A program made the translations under genes and the position numbers. Below the pieces are notes generated by a model that searched no databases, was not told the DNA's origin, and worked only from the letters and a program-made list of their open reading frames with translations. From contig NZ_BSNY01000051.1 in NCBI RefSeq assembly GCF_030160235.1, forward strand, positions 1-64,000: a stretch of 64,000 bases of DNA, given 5' to 3'. This DNA comes from Mesorhizobium huakuii. Lineage in GTDB: Bacteria; Pseudomonadota; Alphaproteobacteria; Rhizobiales; Rhizobiaceae. Below are positions 50,824-63,083 of the stretch, piece by piece (position 1 is the first letter of the stretch; each line of letters begins with the position of its first letter).

Positions 50824-52233
50824 TCAAAGCCGGTACGCCTTCTTCGCCAGCGTATAGGCCAATTCCCGTGCCAGCTCATGCGCCTCGTCCTCGCGCAGCC
50901 GGTGCTCGGCGACGAGGCGCGCCAGGAAGGCGCAGTCGACCCGCCGCGCCACGTCGTGGCGAGCCGGGATCGAGGGAAAGGCACGGGTGTCGTCGTTGAA
51001 GCCGACGGTGTTATAGAAGCCGGCCGTCTCCGTCGTCATCTCGCGAAACCGGCGCATGCCTTCCGGGCTGTCGTGGAACCACCAGGCGGGGCCGAGCTTC
51101 AGCGCCGGGTAAACACCGGCCAGCGGCGCCAGCTCGCGCGCGTAGCTGCTCTCGTCGAGCGTGAAGAGGATCACAGTCAGGTCACGCTCCAGCCCGACGC
51201 AGTCGAGCAGCGGCTTCAGTGTCGTCACATAGTCGGTCCGCATCGGGATATCGAAGCCCTTGTCGCGGCCGAACCTCTGGAAAATGGAAGGCGAATGATT
51301 GCGCCAGGAACCGGGATGGATCTGCAGCACCAGCCCGTCATCCCGGCTCATCTTGGCCATCTCGGTCAGCATCTGGGCGCGGAACAGTTTGCGCTCGCGC
51401 TCATCCTCCGAGCCGCGGCGGATGCGGTTGAAGAGCTCCTGCGCCGCCGCGTCGGAGAGATTGGCGGTCTCGGCCGTCGGATGGCCATGATCCGACGAGG
51501 TCGCGCCAGAACTCTTGAAGAAGGCGCGCCGCTGGCGATGCGCGTCGAGATAACCGGCCCAACTGCCGGTGTCGCAGCCGGTGATCTCGCCAAGCCGGTC
51601 GAGATTGGCCGAAAAACCTTCGAAATCGGGATCGACGACCGCGTCCGGCCGATAGGCGGTGACGACACGACCCTCCCAGCCACTGTCGCGGATCATCTTG
51701 TGCCATCTGAGATCGTCGAGCGCGCCTTCGGTCGTGGCGATGACCTCGATGTTGAAGCGCTCGAACAAGGCGCGCGGTCGGAAATTCTCCCACTGCAGCA
51801 CGGTCGCGATCGTGTCGTAGTGGCGGTCGGCCGTCGTTGCATCCAGCGGCTCTTCGATGCCGAACAGATGCGCCAGCACATGGTCGAACCACAACCGGGT
51901 CGGCGTGCCGCGAAACAGGTAGTAGTGCTCGGCAAAGCGCCGCCAGATCGTCCGGCCGTCGGTCTCCACCGGAGCGCCATCCAGGCTGGCCACGCCGAGA
52001 TCCTCCAGCCGCACGCCCTGGCTGAACAGCATGCGGAAGATGTAGTGGTCGGGCACGATGAGCAGTTGCGCCGGATCCGGGAACGGCTCGTTCAGCGCAT
52101 ACCAGCGCGGATCGGTATGGCCGTGCGGGCTGACGATGGGTAGGTCCTTGATGCCGGCGTAGAGGTCGCGGGCAAGCGAGCGCGAATGCGCTTCGGGCGG
52201 AAACAGCAGGTCCGGATCGGTCAGCGCGACCAT
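50824..52233 (-). CDS. uxaC: Glucuronate (uronate) isomerase
   Basis: A 469-residue enzyme that isomerises D-glucuronate to D-fructuronate and D-galacturonate to D-tagaturonate. Amidohydrolase-like features are DLPIVSPHGHTDPRWYALNE (metal His pair), IVPDHYIFRMLFSQG, QIHPGSWRNHSP and WWFHDSPEGMRRF. The ATG at 52233 was chosen because the longer frame upstream lies in the divergent promoter region. It is divergent from uxuB with 138 bases between, which should hold shared regulation. Confidence 0.95.
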   Translation of the reverse strand: MVALTDPDLLFPPEAHSRSLARDLYAGIKDLPIVSPHGHTDPRWYALNEPFPDPAQLLIVPDHYIFRMLFSQGVRLEDLGVASLDGAPVETDGRTIWRRFAEHYYLFRGTPTRLWFDHVLAHLFGIEEPLDATTADRHYDTIATVLQWENFRPRALFERFNIEVIATTEGALDDLRWHKMIRDSGWEGRVVTAYRPDAVVDPDFEGFSANLDRLGEITGCDTGSWAGYLDAHRQRRAFFKSSGATSSDHGHPTAETANLSDAAAQELFNRIRRGSEDERERKLFRAQMLTEMAKMSRDDGLVLQIHPGSWRNHSPSIFQRFGRDKGFDIPMRTDYVTTLKPLLDCVGLERDLTVILFTLDESSYARELAPLAGVYPALKLGPAWWFHDSPEGMRRFREMTTETAGFYNTVGFNDDTRAFPSIPARHDVARRVDCAFLARLVAEHRLREDEAHELARELAYTLAKKAYRL

Positions 52234-52371
52234 GGGGAAAGCGGCTCCTCCAGCCTGGATAGCGGTACGTTCGGGCCAAGGCGATGTCAATGTGCGTTGG
52301 CAAAGCGGCATCCTTGCGGCAGGCGCAAACAGGTGTTACGCCGCCTGTCATCCACAGCCCCCAGCCCCGGT

Positions 52372-53889
52372 ATGCTGATGACCAGAAGCCATCTGTCCGA
52401 CGCCACGCTACGCAAGCTGCCTGCCGGGACCAAGATCCCTGCATATGACCGCGGCCGCATTGCTCCAGGCATCGTGCATCTCGGCGTCGGCGCCTTCCAT
52501 CGCGCCCATCAGGCCGCCTATGTCGACGAGTGCCTGGCAGCAGGCGAAACGGACTGGGGCATAACAGGCGTCTCCTTGCGCAGCCCCGACACGCGCGATG
52601 CGCTGTCGCCGCAGGACGGGCTCTACACGCTGGCGATCCGCAGCAGTGGCGAGGAGGAGCTGCGCGTCATCGGCTCTATCCAGTCGATGCTTGTGGCGCC
52701 GGAAGATCCCGGCGCGGTGCTGGCCGCACTGACCGATCCGCGCACCCGCATCGTCACGCTGACCATCACCGAAAAGGCCTATCTCCGGGCCGCGGGCGGC
52801 GGATTGGACGCCGCCCATCCCGACATCATCCACGATCTGGCCAATCCGCAGGCGCCGAAGACGGCGCATGGTTTCCTGGCCGAGGCGCTTGCCCGCAGAC
52901 TGGCCGCCGGCACCCCGCCCTTCACCGTGCTGTGCTGCGACAACCTGCCGGCCAACGGCGCCACGCTGCATAGGCTGCTGACCGAATTCGCCGCGTTGCG
53001 CGATGCCAGGTCTGTCACCGCAGGCGACACTGGAATCACCGACCATATCGCGAATGGGGTCGCCTTCCCGTCGAGCATGGTCGACCGCATCGTGCCGGCA
53101 ACCACCGACGCCGACCGGGCACGCGTCGCCGGCGAACTCGGTGTCGACGACGCCTGGCCCGTGATGACCGAGCCCTTCCGCCAATGGGTGGTCGAAGACA
53201 ATTTTTCCGCCGGCCGGCCCGCCTGGGAAAAGTTCGGCGTCACCATGGTCGGCGATGTCGGCCCCTTCGAGGACATGAAGCTCAGGCTGCTCAACGGCGC
53301 GCATTCCGGCATCGCCTATCTCGGCCTGCTCAGCGGCCACGCCACCGTCGACCGCGCTTTCGCCGATCCGGCAATCCGTGAGTTCGTCGACGGGCTTTGG
53401 GAAGAGGCCATCCCGACGCTGCCGGCGGACGCCGGGCTCGACACGTCGGCCTATACGGCGGAACTTGCCGAGCGCTTCTCCAACACCGCGCTCGCACACC
53501 GCACGGCGCAGATCGCCAATGACGGCAGCCAGAAATTGCCGCAGCGCATCATCGCCGGCGCAATCGAGCGGATCCAGGCCGGCTTCCGGCCCGAGTGTCT
53601 GACGCTGGTGATCGCCGCCTGGATCGCGGCTTGCGAGGCACGCGGCAAGACCTTGCCGGACAATCACTTCACCGATCCGCTCGATACGGCGCTGGCCGCG
53701 CTCGGCGAGCGGCGGACGCTTGAAAGGGTCGCGGCGGTCTTCGATCTGGCCGGCTTCGCCAAGGGCAGTCCGGAGCGCCAGACGCTCATCGAACTGGTCG
53801 CCGCCCATCGTGTCCATATTCGCCAGGGCGGAGCAGCTCTCGCGCTGTCGGCGCTCGGCATACTCCCGGCAATTCCAGGAAAAACCTGA
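52372..53889 (+). CDS. uxuB: D-fructuronate reductase / mannitol dehydrogenase family
   Basis: About 505 residues of the polyol-specific long-chain dehydrogenase family. The NAD site is GIVHLGVGAFHRAHQAAYVD, followed by DWGITGVSLRSPD, VDRIVPATTDADR and the catalytic Lys region EDMKLRLLNGAHSGIAYLGL. It would reduce D-fructuronate to D-mannonate, the step after uxaC; mannitol dehydrogenase is the alternative. ATGs at 52372 and 52378 are both possible with no strong ribosome site. It ends at a terminator shared with the atp operon. Confidence 0.88.
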   Translation: MLMTRSHLSDATLRKLPAGTKIPAYDRGRIAPGIVHLGVGAFHRAHQAAYVDECLAAGETDWGITGVSLRSPDTRDALSPQDGLYTLAIRSSGEEELRVIGSIQSMLVAPEDPGAVLAALTDPRTRIVTLTITEKAYLRAAGGGLDAAHPDIIHDLANPQAPKTAHGFLAEALARRLAAGTPPFTVLCCDNLPANGATLHRLLTEFAALRDARSVTAGDTGITDHIANGVAFPSSMVDRIVPATTDADRARVAGELGVDDAWPVMTEPFRQWVVEDNFSAGRPAWEKFGVTMVGDVGPFEDMKLRLLNGAHSGIAYLGLLSGHATVDRAFADPAIREFVDGLWEEAIPTLPADAGLDTSAYTAELAERFSNTALAHRTAQIANDGSQKLPQRIIAGAIERIQAGFRPECLTLVIAAWIAACEARGKTLPDNHFTDPLDTALAALGERRTLERVAAVFDLAGFAKGSPERQTLIELVAAHRVHIRQGGAALALSALGILPAIPGKT

Positions 53890-53965
53890 AACGGCTTTTG
53901 GTTGGCAATTGCCTGAGGAACCTTAGCGCATTGCCTCTCTCGTGAAGCGTGAGCCATTCCAAACA

Positions 53966-53993
53966 AAAAAGCGAGGCAAGGGCCCCGCTTTTT
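53966..53993 (-). terminator. Bidirectional terminator between uxuB and atpC
   Basis: AAAAAGCG and CGCTTTTT flank a GC-rich inner stem, so U-tracts form on both strands. It lies about 20 bases past the atpC stop and 80 bases past uxuB, ending both transcripts. Confidence 0.8.
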
Positions 53994-54016
53994 CACCAAG
54001 TCATCTGGTGCGGATC

Positions 54017-54424
54017 TCAGGCTGGCAGAATCGCGCCTTCCAGCGTGGTCAGCTGGCTGAGGAACTGCTCGGCCTTGCTGCGCGCCTGGTCGTCCTTGGC
54101 GTCGGCTGCGTCTTCCTTGGCTTCCTGGATGCGGCGGGCGAGATCGGCCCGGTCGACATCCTTGACCGCGACAGCCGATTCCGCCAGCAGCGTGCAACCG
54201 GCCGGAACGATGTCGGCGAAGCCGCCGAACACGACATAGCGTTCTTCGCCGCCCGAGGCGGTCTTCACCGTGACGACACCCGGCTTGATCGTGGTCATGA
54301 CCGGTGCATGATGCGCCATCACGGTCATCTCGCCTTCGGCGCCGGGGATGACGACGGATTCGACCTCGGCGGAAACCAGCAGGCGCTCCGGCGAGACCAG
54401 TTCGAATTTGAAAGCTTCAGCCAT
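54017..54424 (-). CDS. atpC: ATP synthase F1 subunit epsilon
   Basis: A 135-residue subunit of the F1 central stalk that also inhibits ATP hydrolysis. FKFELVSPERLLVSAEVESV, PGAEGEMTVMAHHAPVMTTI and YVVFGGFADIVPAGCTLLAE are the beta-sandwich; a helical C-terminus follows (RAGRIQEAKEDAADAKDDQA-like). The ATG overlaps the stop of the 81-codon gene (TAATG). It is the last gene of the operon. Confidence 0.96.
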   Translation of the reverse strand: MAEAFKFELVSPERLLVSAEVESVVIPGAEGEMTVMAHHAPVMTTIKPGVVTVKTASGGEERYVVFGGFADIVPAGCTLLAESAVAVKDVDRADLARRIQEAKEDAADAKDDQARSKAEQFLSQLTTLEGAILPA

Positions 54425-54668
54425 TATCGTATCCGTTCAACCCATTCGGGCGGCACCCACGCAAAATGTATGGTTGCCGATTGGCTCAGAGCGTTGGAGA
54501 TCTCCAACTGACCGAGTTTCTCGTGCCACTCCCCTACAGTCCACTCTCGACCGATGAGGGTGTTTAGCTCCGCGACGTCCTCTTCCGAAAACCCAGAAAG
54601 AAATTCATCGCTGAGCCGAAGTAACCGGACCCGATCACCTTGAGCGTAATCGGGTCCGCTGTCTTTCA

Positions 54669-54669
<1 letters not shown>
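54424..54669 (-). CDS. 81-residue protein encoded between atpD and atpC
   Basis: An acidic, soluble-looking protein: an N-terminal GDRVRLLRLSDEFLSGFSEE, a short ELNTLIGREWTVGEWHE segment and an aromatic end FAWVPPEWVERIR. No signal peptide or membrane segment. Its ATG overlaps the atpD stop (TGATG) and its stop overlaps the atpC start (TAATG), so it is translationally coupled on both sides. The usual order is atpD-atpC with nothing between. I do not recognise the family; the 'GDRVRLL...W' pattern recalls small single-domain or immunity-type proteins. Its placement suggests a role with the ATP synthase, but that is untested. Confidence 0.7.
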
Positions 54670-57204
<2,535 letters not shown>

Positions 57205-57236
57205 GCTTCAAACCTGATCCCGTCTTGTCGCTTCGC

Positions 57237-58766
57237 TCAGGCGAAGGTCTTGGCGAAAGCGTCGATCTCTGCCTTCAGCTTGGCGCGCAGATCGTCCGAC
57301 AGCGCCTTTTCCTTGCGGATGGCGTCGAGAACGTCCTTGCCCGCCGCACGCATATGGCTGAGCAGGCCGTGCTCGAACTTGCCGACCTGGTTGACCGGCA
57401 GCTTGTCGAGATAGCCGTTGACGCCGGCGAAGATCACCGCCACCTGCTCTTCCGTCTTCAGCGGCGAGAACTGCGGCTGCTTCAGGAGTTCGGTCAGGCG
57501 CGATCCGCGGTTGAGCAGGCGCTGCGTGGCGGCGTCGAGATCCGAGCCGAACTGCGCGAAGGCCGCCATTTCGCGGTACTGCGCGAGCTCGCCCTTGATC
57601 GAGCCGGCAACCTGCTTCATCGCCTTGATCTGCGCCGAGGAACCGACGCGCGACACCGACAGGCCGACGTTGACGGCCGGACGGATGCCCTGGAAGAACA
57701 GGTTGGTTTCGAGGAAGATCTGGCCGTCGGTGATCGAGATCACGTTGGTCGGGATGTAGGCCGACACGTCGTTGGCCTGGGTTTCGATGACAGGCAGAGC
57801 CGTCAGCGAGCCATTGCCCAGATCGTCATTGAGCTTGGCGGCGCGCTCGAGCAGGCGCGAGTGCAGATAGAAGACGTCGCCAGGATAGGCTTCGCGACCC
57901 GGCGGGCGGCGCAGGAGCAGCGACATCTGGCGATAGGCGACGGCCTGCTTCGACAGATCGTCGTAGCTGATCAGCGCATGCATGCCGTTGTCGCGGAAAT
58001 ACTCGCCCATGGTGCAGCCGGCGAACGGTGCCAGGAACTGCATCGGCGCCGGATCGGACGCGGTGGCGGCGACGATGATCGAATATTCGAGCGCGCCGCG
58101 CTCTTCCAGCACCTTGACGAACTGCGCGACGGTCGAGCGCTTCTGGCCGACGGCGACGTAGACGCAGTAGAGCTTTTCCTTCTCGGGGCCGTTGTCGTGC
58201 ACCGATTTCTGGTTGAGCATCGTGTCGAGGATGATGGCGGTCTTGCCGGTCTGGCGATCGCCGATGACCAGCTCGCGCTGGCCGCGGCCGACCGGGATCA
58301 GAGCATCGATGGCCTTGAGGCCGGTCGACATCGGCTCATGCACCGACTTGCGCGGGATGATGCCGGGCGCCTTGACGTCGACGCGCTTGCGTTCGGTCGC
58401 CTTGATCGGGCCCTTGCCGTCGATCGGGTTGCCGAGCGCGTCGACGACGCGGCCGAGCAGGCCCGGACCGACCGGAACGTCGACGATGGCGCCGGTGCGC
58501 TTGACGGTGTCGCCTTCCTTGATGTCGCGGTCGGCGCCGAAGATGACGACGCCGACATTGTCGGCTTCGAGGTTGAGCGCCATGCCGCGGATGCCGCCGG
58601 GGAATTCGACCATCTCGCCGGCCTGGACGTTGTCGAGACCGTAGACGCGGGCGATACCGTCACCGACGGACAGCACCTGTCCGACTTCGGAGACCTCGGC
58701 CTCCTTGCCGAAATTCTTGATCTGGTCTTTCAGAATTGCGGAAATTTCCGCGGCGCGGATGTCCAT
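57237..58766 (-). CDS. atpA: ATP synthase F1 subunit alpha
   Basis: A 509-residue nucleotide-binding subunit. It opens [20 protein letters not shown]; Walker A is [15 protein letters not shown], followed by [20 protein letters not shown], and the catalytic-interface Arg is in [19 protein letters not shown]-like sequence. The ATG overlaps the atpH stop (TGATG). Confidence 0.97.
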   Translation of the reverse strand: MDIRAAEISAILKDQIKNFGKEAEVSEVGQVLSVGDGIARVYGLDNVQAGEMVEFPGGIRGMALNLEADNVGVVIFGADRDIKEGDTVKRTGAIVDVPVGPGLLGRVVDALGNPIDGKGPIKATERKRVDVKAPGIIPRKSVHEPMSTGLKAIDALIPVGRGQRELVIGDRQTGKTAIILDTMLNQKSVHDNGPEKEKLYCVYVAVGQKRSTVAQFVKVLEERGALEYSIIVAATASDPAPMQFLAPFAGCTMGEYFRDNGMHALISYDDLSKQAVAYRQMSLLLRRPPGREAYPGDVFYLHSRLLERAAKLNDDLGNGSLTALPVIETQANDVSAYIPTNVISITDGQIFLETNLFFQGIRPAVNVGLSVSRVGSSAQIKAMKQVAGSIKGELAQYREMAAFAQFGSDLDAATQRLLNRGSRLTELLKQPQFSPLKTEEQVAVIFAGVNGYLDKLPVNQVGKFEHGLLSHMRAAGKDVLDAIRKEKALSDDLRAKLKAEIDAFAKTFA

Positions 58767-59326
58767 CAGCCGACCTCTTTCAGTGCAAGCTTGAGCGAAT
58801 TGAGTTTGGTTTTGAGCGACGTATCGATCTGGCGCGAGCCCATCTTGACCACCAGCCCGCCAAGCAGCGACGGATCGACGGTGACGGAGATGGCCACGTC
58901 CTTGCCGGCAACGCTTTTCAGCGCCGCCTTGAGTTCGGTCTGCTGGGCAGCCGTCAGCTCGTGAGCCGACGTCACTTCAGCAGCGGTCTCGCCACGGTGT
59001 TCGGCGGCGATCTGGCGGAACGCCTTGATCATGCCGGGCACGGCGAACAGGCGGCGATTGCGGGCGACGACGCGCAGGAAATTACCCGTGAGGCCGGCGA
59101 TCTTGGCCTTGTCGGCGATCGCCGCGATGGCCTTGGCCTGCTCCTCGCTGGAGAACACCGGGCTGTTGATCAGCCGGGTCAGGTCGGAACTGCCCGCGAG
59201 CATCGCCTCGAAACTGTTGAGGTCGGACTCGACCTTGGCCACGGAATTTGTCTGCAGGGCGAGTTCGAACAGCGAACCCGCATAGCGTTCTGCGACACCT
59301 GAGATTGGCGATGACGATTGGGCCAC
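58766..59326 (-). CDS. atpH: ATP synthase F1 subunit delta
   Basis: A 186-residue peripheral-stalk subunit that links F1 to the b subunits. [20 protein letters not shown] and the C-terminal [20 protein letters not shown] are the OSCP/delta signatures. The start is GTG at 59326 (V-A-Q-S-S-S); the upstream frame is not supported. It is the first gene of the operon; the F0 genes are not in the window, which is normal for Rhizobiales, where F0 and F1 operons are separate. Confidence 0.95.
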   Translation of the reverse strand: MAQSSSPISGVAERYAGSLFELALQTNSVAKVESDLNSFEAMLAGSSDLTRLINSPVFSSEEQAKAIAAIADKAKIAGLTGNFLRVVARNRRLFAVPGMIKAFRQIAAEHRGETAAEVTSAHELTAAQQTELKAALKSVAGKDVAISVTVDPSLLGGLVVKMGSRQIDTSLKTKLNSLKLALKEVG

Positions 59327-59388
59327 GGACCGTCTTTTCTCTTGTCTGACAGGCCGCAGATTGTTGGCGCGAGCAAAAACTCTGGCTA

Positions 59389-59417
59389 AATCTTTGACCT
59401 TACTGCATTTTTTCAAG
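59389..59417 (-). promoter_or_regulatory. Candidate sigma-70 promoter of the atpHAGD-orf81-atpC operon
   Basis: On the minus strand CTTGAA supplies a -35 (TTCAAG at 59412-59417 on the plus strand), then 17 bases, then AAGATT (59389-59394) as -10. The leader would be about 55 bases. Confidence 0.4.
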
Positions 59418-59572
59418 CACGGAGGCGCGGCTTCCGCTATCCCCGGCCGAAAGTCGATTGCCGTCTAGCACAGGCATTTTAAGACCGCAATGCGTCGTTC
59501 CGCATGCTTTTCAGGCACTATTGTCGCATCCGGCGAAAGACTCGCGCCTTATGCGCCGGAATAGCCTTGGAT

Positions 59573-59968
59573 TCAGGGCACAAAGCCGAAGGCAAAGGCG
59601 AGCGGCAACGCCGCCAGGACCAATTCCACCACAATGGAAACCCAATTGAAAGGTGTGTTGGCGCCATCCGACATCATAGACAGCAGCCGGCCGAACGCGG
59701 TGAACAGCCAGGAGAAGCCGAGCGCCATGTAAACCAGCGGCTGCGCCAGCAGGATGCAGCACAGGCCGACGCCGAGATAAAAGCCCGACATCCGGCCGCG
59801 CCCCTCGGCGATCGCCGCCGCCTTCTCCGGTTTCGCCTGCAGGCGCAGGATGCGGAAGGCCAGGCTAGGCGCCAGGAAGAATAGAAGCCCGAGGAGCACG
59901 GTGAAGACGGCGCTCGACCAGGCCAGCCATTCGCCTTGGCTCGTCGGCCACGGAAGCGCAAAATCCAT
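59573..59968 (-). CDS. Small four-helix membrane protein (DUF4345-like)
   Basis: A 131-residue protein with four hydrophobic segments: WSSAVFTVLLGLLFFLAPSL, LGVGLCCILLAQPLVYMALG, a weaker one after it, and VSIVVELVLAALPLAFAFG. The spacing and the 'GRGRMSGFYLG' loop fit small DUF4345-like membrane proteins. The ATG at 59968 has AAGGGGA upstream; the longer frame is rejected. It lies between the atp operon and the racemase gene, same strand. Function unknown. Confidence 0.7.
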   Translation of the reverse strand: MDFALPWPTSQGEWLAWSSAVFTVLLGLLFFLAPSLAFRILRLQAKPEKAAAIAEGRGRMSGFYLGVGLCCILLAQPLVYMALGFSWLFTAFGRLLSMMSDGANTPFNWVSIVVELVLAALPLAFAFGFVP

Positions 59969-60063
59969 CTTGTCCCCTTGAAATGCCTGTTTTGCAATTC
60001 CGGGCATTCTAGCCGAGGAAAACCGCCGCGCCAGATGGCGCGCCACACTTTAGGAGCGGCGCA

Positions 60064-60759
60064 TCAGCTGAGCGCGAATTCCACCGCCGCCTCGGCATGG
60101 ATGCGTGTCGTGTCGAAAACCGGAATGTCGAAATCGTCCTGTCCGATCAGCATGGTGATCTCGGTGCAGCCCATGATGATGCTGTCGGCGGCCTCTTCGC
60201 GGCGCAGGCGTTCGGCCTCTTCGATATAAGCCGCCTTCGAGGCTTGGGTGACGATGCCCTGGCACAACTCGTCATAGATGACGCGATGCACCATGTCCCG
60301 CCCCGCCGCATCGGGCACGACAGGCCGCAGGCCGTATTTGTCGGCGAGGCGGCCCTTGTAGAAATCCTGCTCCATGGTGAAGCGCGTCGCCAGCAGCGCC
60401 GGGCGCTGCATGCCGGCGCGCTTGACCGCCGCCGCCGTGGCATCGGCGATGTGGATCAGCGGGATCGACACCGACGCCTGCACCTGGTCGGCCAGTCTGT
60501 GCATGGTGTTGGTGCACAACAGCAGCCCTTGCGCGCCTCCCGCCTCCAGCTTGCGCGCCGCTTCGACCAGAAGCACGCCGGCGCCGTCCCAGTCGCCTTG
60601 ATGCTGCCGCTCGGCGATCTCGGCGAAATCGAACGACCACATCAGCAGTTTCGCCGAATGCAGCCCGCCGAGACGCTCGCGGACGATCTCGTTGAGCAGG
60701 CGATAGTAGATGGCGGTCGATTCCCAGCTCATGCCGCCGAGCAGGCCAAGGGTTTTCAT
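60064..60759 (-). CDS. Aspartate/glutamate racemase family protein
   Basis: A 231-residue cofactor-independent racemase. Both catalytic cysteines are present: Cys82 in LLLCTNTMHRLAD and Cys198 in IIMGCTEITMLI. The start MKTLGLLGGMSWESTAIYYR is typical of the YgeA/RacD branch. It interconverts L- and D-aspartate or another acidic amino acid. The start lies 50 bases downstream of the priA stop on the same strand. Confidence 0.92.
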   Translation of the reverse strand: MKTLGLLGGMSWESTAIYYRLLNEIVRERLGGLHSAKLLMWSFDFAEIAERQHQGDWDGAGVLLVEAARKLEAGGAQGLLLCTNTMHRLADQVQASVSIPLIHIADATAAAVKRAGMQRPALLATRFTMEQDFYKGRLADKYGLRPVVPDAAGRDMVHRVIYDELCQGIVTQASKAAYIEEAERLRREEAADSIIMGCTEITMLIGQDDFDIPVFDTTRIHAEAAVEFALS

Positions 60760-60809
60760 GTGATCTTCCGTTTCTCGCTGGCCGGCAGCCTATCGCCGAT
60801 ATGGTGACC

Positions 60810-62993
60810 TTACAAAAAGCTCTGCGGGTCGATGTCGACCTGCACCCGGACCGAGCCGCGCTGCTTCGGCCCATTGGCCAGCATGGCGCGGATAAAACCC
60901 TGCATGTCGGCGCGCCGTTCGCCCTGGATCAGCAGGCGGAAGCGGTGGCGGCCGCCGAGCAGGGACAGCGGCGCCTCCGCCGGCCCCAGCACAAACAGGT
61001 CTGCGGATTCTGGCGCGGCGCGGCGCAGGCCGCGTGCATGGCCTTCCGCTTCCGCTCGCGTCACGGCACTGACGATGACGCCGGCCAGCCGGCCAAACGG
61101 CGGCAGTGCCGCCCGTTCGCGCTCGGCGATCTCGCGCTCGTAAAAGGCCTCGGCATCGCCCGAGACGATCGCCCGCATCACCGGATGGTCGGGCTGGAAA
61201 GTCTGCAGCAGGCCGAGGCTCTTCTTGCCGGTACGGCCGGCGCGGCCGGTCACCTGGCTGAGCAGTTGGAAGGTGCGCTCGGCGGCGCGCGGATCGCCAT
61301 TGGCAAGGCCAAGATCGGCATCGACGACGCCGACCAGCGTCATGTTGGGAAAATTGTGTCCCTTGGCGACGAGTTGCGTGCCGATGACGATGTCGGCCTC
61401 GCCATCGGCGATCGCCTCCAGTTCCAGCCGCAGCCGCCGCACCCCGCCCATCAGGTCGGATGACAAGACGATGGTGCGCGCATCGGGAAAATGCGTGACG
61501 ACCTCCTCGGCGATGCGTTCTACGCCCGGGCCGCAGGCGACCAGATGGTCGAGCGTGCCGCATTCCGGGCAGGCTTCGGGGCGGCGCTCATTGTGCCCGC
61601 AATGATGGCAGACCAGCTGGCCGCGAAAGCGATGCTCGACCAGCCAGGCCGAACAGACCGGGCAGCCGAAACGGTGGCCGCAGACCCGGCACAGCGTCAG
61701 CGGCGCATAGCCGCGCCGGTTGAGGAACAGCAGCGACTGTTCCTTCTTCTCCAGCGTCTTGCGCATATGGTCGATCAGCACCGGCGACAGGAAGCCGCCA
61801 CGCGCCGGTGGCGCGCGCCGCATGTCGATCGACCGTAACTGAGGCAGCGCCGCCTCGGCGAAGCGGGCGGAGAGGATGGCTCTGTTGTATTTGCCCTGCA
61901 GGGCGTTGACACGGCTCTCGACCGATGGCGTCGCAGACGCCAGCACCACCGGGAAGCCGCCAATATGGCCGCGCACCACGGCCATGTCGCGCGCATTGTA
62001 GAAGACACGGTCTTCCTGCTTGTAGGCAGGGTCGTGCTCCTCGTCGACGACGATCAGGCCAAGCTCCTTGAACGGCAGGAACAGGGCCGAGCGCGCGCCG
62101 GCGACGACGCGCACCGTGCCTTCGGCCACTTGCCGCCAGACTTTTTCGCGCATCCTGGGCGGCAGGTCGGAATGCCATTCGCCCGGCTTGGCGCCGAAGC
62201 GCTGCTGGAAGCGTTCGAGGAAAGCGTGGGTCAGCGCGATTTCCGGCAAAAGGATCAGCACCTGCTTGCCCCGGTCGAGCGCGGCCGCCACCGCCTCGAA
62301 ATAGACCTCCGTCTTGCCGGACCCGGTGACGCCGTCGAGCAGCGCGACATTGAAGACGCCGGCCGCGACATTGGCGCGCAGCATCGATGCGGCGTCGTTC
62401 TGGTCCGGCATCAATTCGGGCACGGCATAGCTCGGGTCAGGTGCTGCCACGACCGGGCGCGGCGGGATCATAACCGTCTCGAAGACGCCTTGCGCCTTCA
62501 GCCCCTCGATCACCGTCGACGAAACGCCTGCTGCATGCGCCAGGCCGGATCGCGTCCAGGCCAGCCCACCCTCGGCGGTCTCCAGCACGCGCGCCCGCGC
62601 ATCCGTCATCCGGTCGGGAACGATAAGCGTGCGCTGCAGTCCCTCGATCCAGGGTTCCGGGTCGAAGGCCTCCGGCGCTCTGAGCAGCATGCGCGCCACC
62701 ATACCAGGCGCCGACAGCGTGTATTGCGCCACCCAGTCGACGAAACGGCGCATTGAACGATCGATCGGCGGGCAGTCGAAAACCTGTTCGATCGGACGCA
62801 GTTTTCTCGCGTCGACGGTCTCGACCGCGCCATCCCAGACGATGCCGGCGACCTGGCGCGGCCCGAGCGGCACGCGCACGATCGACCCCGGCACGACGCG
62901 CATGCCGGCCGGCACGGCATAGGTGTAGGGGCGTTCGGCAGGCATCGGCACCAGCACCGGCGCGGCTGCGACAAAGGGCGAATCTTCGATCAT
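60810..62993 (-). CDS. priA: Primosomal replication protein N' (replication restart helicase)
   Basis: A 727-residue superfamily 2 helicase that reloads the replisome at stalled forks. The N-terminal DNA-binding domain (about 15-105) includes PYTYAVPAGMRVVPGSIVRV; helicase motifs are DGVTGSGKTEVYFEAV (I), LIVVDEEHDPAYKQE (II, DEEH) and VTGRAGRTGK (VI). Eight cysteines form the zinc domain (CRVCGHRFGCPVC, CHHCGHNERRPEACPECG). It is divergent from transaldolase with a 90-base gap. Confidence 0.96.
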   Translation of the reverse strand: MIEDSPFVAAAPVLVPMPAERPYTYAVPAGMRVVPGSIVRVPLGPRQVAGIVWDGAVETVDARKLRPIEQVFDCPPIDRSMRRFVDWVAQYTLSAPGMVARMLLRAPEAFDPEPWIEGLQRTLIVPDRMTDARARVLETAEGGLAWTRSGLAHAAGVSSTVIEGLKAQGVFETVMIPPRPVVAAPDPSYAVPELMPDQNDAASMLRANVAAGVFNVALLDGVTGSGKTEVYFEAVAAALDRGKQVLILLPEIALTHAFLERFQQRFGAKPGEWHSDLPPRMREKVWRQVAEGTVRVVAGARSALFLPFKELGLIVVDEEHDPAYKQEDRVFYNARDMAVVRGHIGGFPVVLASATPSVESRVNALQGKYNRAILSARFAEAALPQLRSIDMRRAPPARGGFLSPVLIDHMRKTLEKKEQSLLFLNRRGYAPLTLCRVCGHRFGCPVCSAWLVEHRFRGQLVCHHCGHNERRPEACPECGTLDHLVACGPGVERIAEEVVTHFPDARTIVLSSDLMGGVRRLRLELEAIADGEADIVIGTQLVAKGHNFPNMTLVGVVDADLGLANGDPRAAERTFQLLSQVTGRAGRTGKKSLGLLQTFQPDHPVMRAIVSGDAEAFYEREIAERERAALPPFGRLAGVIVSAVTRAEAEGHARGLRRAAPESADLFVLGPAEAPLSLLGGRHRFRLLIQGERRADMQGFIRAMLANGPKQRGSVRVQVDIDPQSFL

Positions 62994-63015
62994 GAGGCGT
63001 GACCTTGCCCCGACT

Positions 63016-63029
63016 TTGGTCTAGATCAA
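63016..63029. promoter_or_regulatory. Candidate FixK/FnrN box between priA and transaldolase
   Basis: TTGGTCTAGATCAA differs from the consensus TTGAT-N4-ATCAA at one position, and the palindrome extends outward (CTTTGGTC / GATCAAAG). It is centred about 60 bases before the transaldolase ATG. Such boxes drive microaerobic expression in rhizobia. Function here is inferred. Confidence 0.4.
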
Positions 63030-63083
63030 AGAGCAACGCTGAACGTGCCTTCCCAAGCACGACGAAATCGTCAGGAGACCGCC

